Assembly (NCBI GenBank): GCA_025677835.1
Contig: JAIXMR010000089.1
Location: forward strand, 52,501-116,500
Reading direction: 5' to 3'
DNA length: 64,000 bases
Source of the DNA: Sporodiniella umbellata
Lineage: Eukaryota; Mucoromycota; Mucoromycetes; Mucorales; Rhizopodaceae
The position numbers were made by a program, and so were the translations under genes. Below, piece by piece: positions 59,495 to 64,000 of this stretch (position 1 is its first letter; every line of letters starts with the position of its first letter). The notes beneath the pieces were generated by a model. It was given only the letters and a program-made list of their open reading frames with translations. It had not been told where the DNA came from and ran no database searches.

Positions 59495-60674
59495 GGTCAA
59501 AGTATCTACGATTATCTTTTGTAAGCTCTCATTGTCACTAATTCTGAATGTTAGTGTGTTTATACTTCGTTGTATTTTACCTAACAAGCTGCTCCAAATC
59601 CTCACGATTAGTAGAAAGACCTGCATGATCAAGAACCACCAGACAGACCTTCTTGTTGTTTTTTATGTGACTAAGCATACCTAATAAGAAGTTATAATTT
59701 GAATATTTTCTTGAGCAAGTTATTTTTACCTTGGGTGTTGCCATCCTCGAGTACTTTATTGTGGTTCTTGTCTCTTAAATGCAATGGGTCGCTTGCATTA
59801 CAAGAGTACGAGACGAACATATGATCAACAAGCGATCTGTTTCTCAAGCACTCGCACATCAGCTGCAATAGTCTTGTTCTGGTATCTTCTGTTTCTTTGC
59901 TCTTTGATTTTCTAGCATAGCCGATCACATTGTAACCCTCTTTCTTTAAACTTTTTATATACTCCTGGTACTCTTCAAAATAAGAAACCACATTTTTTAG
60001 GGTATTCGCTGTAGTAGAACCCAATAATTAAAATGCTTGCCTTCTAAAAATTGAAGTCAAACTTACCTAAATATTCATCCTTCAAGACATACAGATTTCT
60101 CACTTGTACTTTTTCTCCCGTACTGCAATATATTCTTTTGCTCGAAGAATCTGTTAGGTTTACTTTTGCTGACTTTAACCATTTTCCAAGGCTGTTGACA
60201 TTTGTTTTGTTAAACAGACGTGAATATTTCTGTATAAAAGATAGTATTTCCTCCATTTCTACTTGTTTGCAGTTATACACCTCTTCGTTGAATGGGTCGA
60301 CAGGCAAAAATACAATGTTGAGAAAGTTGACTACTTGTGCTTTAGAAACTTTAAAAATATATTAGATGTTACTGGATCATAGAGGCGAAAAGGTTTAGTC
60401 TTTGTTATGTACCTAAATATATTTGATTTTCATTCGCGCCTGTACTATCTTCAATGTTTGATTCTTTTTGAATGATTAAATATCTTTTGTATAGGAAAGG
60501 GTAGGCATTTATTTTGTAAGTGCTGATCACCGTTGGCTCCATGGGATCCTCCTTGTAACAAATGTCCAAACCCTTTAGTGCATCAATAGTTGGTACAAAT
60601 TTTTTGACGTTTTCGTCGTTAAAAACTACACAATATAACATGCATATAGCCTGTTCCCTTGTTATGGTTGTCAT
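59381..60674 (-). CDS. Serine-recombinase (resolvase)-like protein, nearly complete family member
   Basis: Five exons join in phase: 60,413-60,674 (MTTITREQAICMLYCVVFND, DICYKEDPMEPTV), then one starting VVNFLNIVFLPVDPFNEEVY and ending DEYL, then ANTLKNVVSYFEEY leading into YNVIGYARKSKSKETEDT and RTRLLQLMCECLRNRSLVDH, then GMLSHIKNNKKVCLVVLDHA with GLSTNREDLEQLV, and after a 37-base intron RISDNESLQKIIVDTL. The pattern Y-A-R-K-S, the RxxLLQL helix and LVVLDHAGLSTNREDL fit the catalytic fold of serine recombinases (YARVS, RxxxQ, LDRLGR-DL), with the serine of ARKS as candidate nucleophile. The arginines after LDH are replaced (HAGLSTNRED), so activity is uncertain. The 3' end is broken by the 88-base duplication. 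It may be a domesticated or transposon-derived gene. Confidence 0.6.
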
Positions 60675-60693
60675 ACATGGAGATGGGCACGGA

Positions 60694-60790
60694 AAAAAAT
60701 GGACAGGGAGATGGACAGGGAGACCTGAGACTGAAAAAAATGGACATGGAGATGGACACGGAGACCTGAGATTTAAAAAAATGGACATGC
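60694..60790. repeat. Minisatellite of GGACANGGAGA units at the head of the recombinase-like gene
   Basis: About two 41-base units (AAAAAAATGGACANGGAGAT, GGACANGGAGACCTGAGA) with inner repetition, just upstream of the ATG at 60,674. Related CTCCGTGTTCATC sequence precedes head fragment B at about 58,917, so it belongs to the family's 5' leader. Confidence 0.6.
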
Positions 60791-60879
60791 ACTGCAAAAA
60801 ATGGCCCGTTCTAATAATGATATTGACTTATAAATTAGGAGAAACGTTCAATACTATATGTAATCCAGGGTTATATTAA

Positions 60880-61397
60880 GTGAGCCGAATACAGAAATCT
60901 GGATAAAATTACATGAGATACTGTAAAAAAGAGGATGTGTATTTGTTCAGATAGGACGTGTTTTTAAGAATACTATATATTTTGTAGCAGATTAGTTTTT
61001 TTTGGTAACTAAAATTACAGAAAGTATGTTAACATCAGAAAATACTCTAAATGAGAAAACAAGACTAAATATGAAAATCTCCTCACTATGTTAAATGCTT
61101 TCTCTTTGCAATATATCTTGCTTGTGGGTTAAGTTTTTATCGTTGCTCTAGGGAGAAACGTTGAATATCTTTTGATATTTTCAGATCCAATTTAAACAAA
61201 CAGTTTTGAAGATGCTTTCCTTTCTGTTTACAACTTATATTATTAGTTTCATGTTTTTCTGACAGCTAGATAAAATATGAACAAACAATGGTATCTGAAA
61301 GATACACATGGCCTGACAAATAGACCAATTTAAAAAAATAACAAAAAATAAAATATATCACGTTTTAAGAAATAATCAAAGATTTCGAAACCAATTA
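60880..61397. other. AT-rich spacer before the DIRS element
   Basis: No gene or repeat is recognised. It is very AT-rich. Confidence 0.45.
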
Positions 61398-61702
61398 CGT
61401 CCGTTGACGAAGACGAGGATGAAAATGTGGTAACAAGCTCCAAGAGCCGCGCTTTATTTTCCTTTTATAGATAAAAAATAGTAATAAAAATAGAAATATA
61501 CTAGAATTCCCTTTTTCCCTTTATACCTTCAAAAGTCGGAAGAAAACTCAATTGGTTTTGATATAAGGGAGGGGAAACATGAATAACATTAAAGTAAAAC
61601 ATAAAAATAGTTGGAATCAATTTTTCCAAGTGTCTTGCAGCCAAGAAAACCATGTGGGTCGGGTTGTTACCACATTTTCATCCTCATCTTCGTCAACGGA
61701 CG
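61398..61702. repeat. Inverted repeat at the DIRS 3' end (39-base arms)
   Basis: 61,398-61,436 is the reverse complement of 61,664-61,702 with a single mismatch; the arms are separated by 227 bases. The inner arm encodes the acidic tail of the recombinase (VDEDEDENVV). This matches the DIRS layout in which an internal complementary region pairs with a terminal repeat. A fragment of a second copy in inverse orientation is the alternative. Confidence 0.85.
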
Positions 61703-62789
61703 TATTGTTGGTCGTTCCTTCAACAATCCTTGTTGACTGCGACTCGGACTCCAATGTGGTATTTTTTCCTTTGATAGAAACAATTGAGTTTGCTATTCTG
61801 GTACTGTCGTTAAGTTGCGTACTTGGCTTGAGATAATATCTTTCAAATGTATTGGAATTGTGACTCCAATTAGCATGTTGCTTGACCTCCGAAATCGTTA
61901 TTCCGTTTTCAACTGCTTTAGTGCCTGAAGCTGACCTGATAGAGTGTGGTTTGTAAGCACTAGTGTCAATACCAGCTTTTTCCATTGCTTTTGAAACCCA
62001 TGTAGCCACCGTAGAAGGGCTAGCCGATTTCACCTTGTTTGGTTCGAGAATGAAGGCTAAAAACAAGCTATGGTCTATAGGAAGGTTAGTTCGAAGATGG
62101 CTCGATCTTTGTAAAAATCTAAAAAGTGTAGAAACAAGGCACATATCATTGTCATCTGCCAATCCTAGTACAACCGATTTCACTTGGGTTTCTTTTGCTT
62201 CTCTGAAATGTATAAAAGCTGACACTGGCTCTTCATTTCTAAACTCTATTTGTACATCTCGGCACTGTACTCGTCCAACGTCTGATCTTGGTCTTGCCAT
62301 AGTCGTCAAGCATAATAGTAAAATTGTTTTTTGTTGTAATTCATATAGGTCAATAGATTGATTTTTTGACCATTCTTTTGCGATATAGTCCACCAAGATA
62401 TTTGTGTCCCATGTTTGTAGTTTCTGCTTGGTAGGAATGTTGACTTCTGATCTCCGTTTTGCTTTAAAGAATTCAACTATGGGTTCTTTTGCAGCTAAAG
62501 GCCCCTTTCCTGGATGTAGCACTTTAAAGACAGATGCTAAAGCAGATCTTAAACCGTTTAGGTATTGGTATGAAAAATGTCTATTTTCTAACAAAAAACG
62601 TAATACATTGGCTTCGTCGTATGTGGTAGGTTGTATTGGTACTGGTTGTGCCACACACCATTGTGACCATTTCTTCCACCCAGCATTATAGTTCTTTTGT
62701 GTTTTGCGTCTCTGTGCATGTGTCAAAAATTCCACTGTGTCGTCTTCCAATTGATTAGTGGCTTTCCTCTTGTTGCAGATAAGTGCCAT
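61617..62789 (-). CDS. DIRS tyrosine recombinase
   Basis: A phage-integrase-type recombinase that inserts the circular DIRS DNA. The N-terminal core-binding domain has FLTHAQRRKTQKNYNAGWKK and LNGLRSALASVFKVLHPG. The catalytic tetrad can be placed as R in TTMARPRSDVGRVQ, H-x-x-R in YKPHSIRSASGTKA, H in KQHANWSHNSNTF and the tyrosine in FERYYLKP. The end is WFSWLQDTWKN. I start at an in-frame ATG (MALICNKRK), but the frame is open up to 63,914, overlapping the reverse-transcriptase frame for about 1.1 kb, so a longer or frameshift-fused product is possible. Confidence 0.85.
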   Translation of the reverse strand: MALICNKRKATNQLEDDTVEFLTHAQRRKTQKNYNAGWKKWSQWCVAQPVPIQPTTYDEANVLRFLLENRHFSYQYLNGLRSALASVFKVLHPGKGPLAAKEPIVEFFKAKRRSEVNIPTKQKLQTWDTNILVDYIAKEWSKNQSIDLYELQQKTILLLCLTTMARPRSDVGRVQCRDVQIEFRNEEPVSAFIHFREAKETQVKSVVLGLADDNDMCLVSTLFRFLQRSSHLRTNLPIDHSLFLAFILEPNKVKSASPSTVATWVSKAMEKAGIDTSAYKPHSIRSASGTKAVENGITISEVKQHANWSHNSNTFERYYLKPSTQLNDSTRIANSIVSIKGKNTTLESESQSTRIVEGTTNNTSVDEDEDENVVTTRPTWFSWLQDTWKN

Positions 62790-64000
62790 GCGGTCATCTT
62801 CCACCTTCTTATCTTGAACATCAGAGGTTTGTGAATGTGTTTCATCTGCAATAAGGTCGGGAACCAGAACTGGGTTGGCCAATATGGTGTGATTAATACT
62901 GCCTTCTGGATTTGTTGCTGTTTTATTATCTGCATCACTTGCGGTATGAACTTCCATGGAGGAAATAAATACATTCCCTGTTTTTTCCACGTTTGTTGAA
63001 AAGCATCTGTTGCTGCTGCCTCCGGATCTGGGCGCATGCTCCAAAATATTGGTAGTTTGGTGTTCATCCTGTCTGCAAATGCATCCATTGTTAAAGGACC
63101 CCATCTCTGGTTGACCGTTTGAAATATTCGTTTCGGTAACAGGGCCTCGTAGAGTAAGTTTTTTGTTGCGATGTGATGATGTCTGCTCAGCCAATCTGCT
63201 CGAACATTCTCCAGTCCTGGTATGTGTTCGTATTCTACTTTGAGATTGTAGTGGTTGCATAGATCTTGTATCTTCACTGCCAGGTCCTGTAGTGTTCGAG
63301 ATGCTGTGCCTCCTGACTTGCTGCTGTATTTCAAAGCCGTCATGTTGTCTGTAAATACTTTGATGTGTCGATTCTTGAAGTCTTTGGCATGTAATTTTAG
63401 AGCAAAATATATAGCTTTCAGCTCCCTTGCATTTATTGACATGGTGCTCTCTTCGTTTGTCCATGCTCCCGTGGTTTGTATCGTGCCCGAGCTCACACCC
63501 CATCCTAAGTCTGACGCATCTACATATATCGTTGACGCCTTCGGTTGATTGGATGTTAATTTCTTTATTGGTAGGCCGTTCTTCTTCATCATCCAACATG
63601 TCCACCATTGTAGTTCGTTCTTGCTGTCCTCCGATAGTGCCATTGGTGCATTCCAATTCTGTAGATGTCTGCTGAGTGTTAGGGATAGATCCCTCTGCAT
63701 GTATCTGATGTGCAACAGGGCTTCTCCGATGGCTGGAATCATAGAAGTCATCTTCCCCATCATACTGGCATACCATCGACAGCTGTACTGGCAAGGTGTG
63801 GCTTTCATAGCCTGTTTGATTCGAACCATGAGTTTTGATATCTTCTTCTCTGGGACTGCTATTTGCATGTTCTTCGTGTTGAATTTGAATCCTAGGAATT
63901 CCTGCTGATGACACGGGATTATTACACTCTTCTGAAAATTTATTAGAAAACCCAATGATTCCATATGTGACAGTACTATTTGTGTGTGGTTCTTCGCTTC
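62723..64000 (-). CDS. DIRS reverse transcriptase-RNase H, C-terminal part (N-terminus outside window)
   Basis: The thumb side of the reverse transcriptase (LGFLINFQKSVIIPCHQQEF, LGFKFNTKNMQI) continues into the RNase H domain. Its acidic residues are visible as TIYVDASDLGWGVSSG, ARELKAIYFALKLHAKDF, KVFTDNMTALKY and HIPGLENVRADWLSR. The C-terminal region (WGPLTMDAFADRMNTKLPIF and FPPWKFIPQVMQII) is the usual extension of DIRS/Ngaro-type polyproteins. It ends in KTTQWNF at 62,723, 66 bases downstream of the recombinase start chosen here. The open frame runs off the window. Confidence 0.88.
   Translation of the reverse strand, partial: EAKNHTQIVLSHMESLGFLINFQKSVIIPCHQQEFLGFKFNTKNMQIAVPEKKISKLMVRIKQAMKATPCQYSCRWYASMMGKMTSMIPAIGEALLHIRYMQRDLSLTLSRHLQNWNAPMALSEDSKNELQWWTCWMMKKNGLPIKKLTSNQPKASTIYVDASDLGWGVSSGTIQTTGAWTNEESTMSINARELKAIYFALKLHAKDFKNRHIKVFTDNMTALKYSSKSGGTASRTLQDLAVKIQDLCNHYNLKVEYEHIPGLENVRADWLSRHHHIATKNLLYEALLPKRIFQTVNQRWGPLTMDAFADRMNTKLPIFWSMRPDPEAAATDAFQQTWKKQGMYLFPPWKFIPQVMQIIKQQQIQKAVLITPYWPTQFWFPTLLQMKHIHKPLMFKIRRWKMTAWHLSATRGKPLINWKTTQWNF

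Larger units (their letters stand above)
61398..64000 (-). mobile_element. DIRS-type tyrosine-recombinase retrotransposon, 3' end (continues past window)
   Basis: Reverse transcriptase/RNase H and a tyrosine recombinase lie in overlapping frames on the minus strand, the diagnostic content of DIRS elements, together with inverted internal and terminal repeats instead of LTRs. The 39-base inverted repeat at its 3' end is listed separately. The proteins show no break inside the window, so the copy may be recent. The outer boundary at the low-coordinate end is uncertain. Confidence 0.88.

Noticed and set aside
63255..63908. Plus-strand frames of 80-120 codons inside the DIRS element
   Set aside because: Antisense shadows of the reverse transcriptase/RNase H frame.

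Overview
The window looks like nuclear DNA of an early-diverging filamentous fungus, most likely a Mucoromycota species. The grounds are short GT-AG introns (about 37 to 120 bases, many per gene), AT-rich spacers packed with long A or T runs, a fungal gene set (LMBD1, DOP1, NOB1, CYM1, TRK, RIO1, RRP6, JEN1), and a repeat content of DIRS, IS630/Tc1-like and gypsy-LTR-like elements. The assignment is inferred from protein resemblance read by eye; no search was run. I found no rRNA, tRNA or CRISPR.

Layout. 1-15,817 is a run of minus-strand housekeeping genes: a bHLH-zipper factor (cut by the window edge), a two-finger C2H2 factor, an LMBD1-type lysosomal cobalamin transporter, the large trafficking protein DOP1, and the 20S pre-rRNA endonuclease NOB1. 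A 1.1 kb divergent spacer separates NOB1 from the plus-strand mitochondrial presequence protease CYM1 (16,931-20,737).

21,045-28,421 is an accessory island. Two decayed DDE transposons of one family lie in opposite orientation with matching outer ends next to TA. Between them are a 17-copy tandem array with a three-unit higher-order period, a multi-exon gene of unknown function that starts directly at the end of the array and carries a 287-base in-frame exon-intron duplication, and a solo LTR with a 5-base target duplication.

30,378-34,983 holds a TRK-type potassium transporter, an unknown protein and a secreted pepsin-like protease. 34,984-42,110 is gene-poor and contains only relics. 42,111-48,577 is a minus-strand block: family-2 glycosyltransferase-like protein, RIO1 kinase, M24 metallopeptidase and a divergent macrodomain protein. 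RRP6 and the carboxylate permease JEN1 follow on the plus strand (51,394-55,938), then a possible 43-residue secreted or membrane peptide.

57,145-64,000 is again accessory: a 77-base Tc1/mariner-like miniature element, a cluster of one nearly complete gene and three fragments of a repetitive family with a serine-recombinase-like domain, and the 3' end of a DIRS tyrosine-recombinase retrotransposon with an internal inverted repeat. NOB1, RIO1 and RRP6 all act in late ribosome/RNA maturation but are spread over 37 kb. I see no operon-like arrangement; the genes are individually spliced eukaryotic units.
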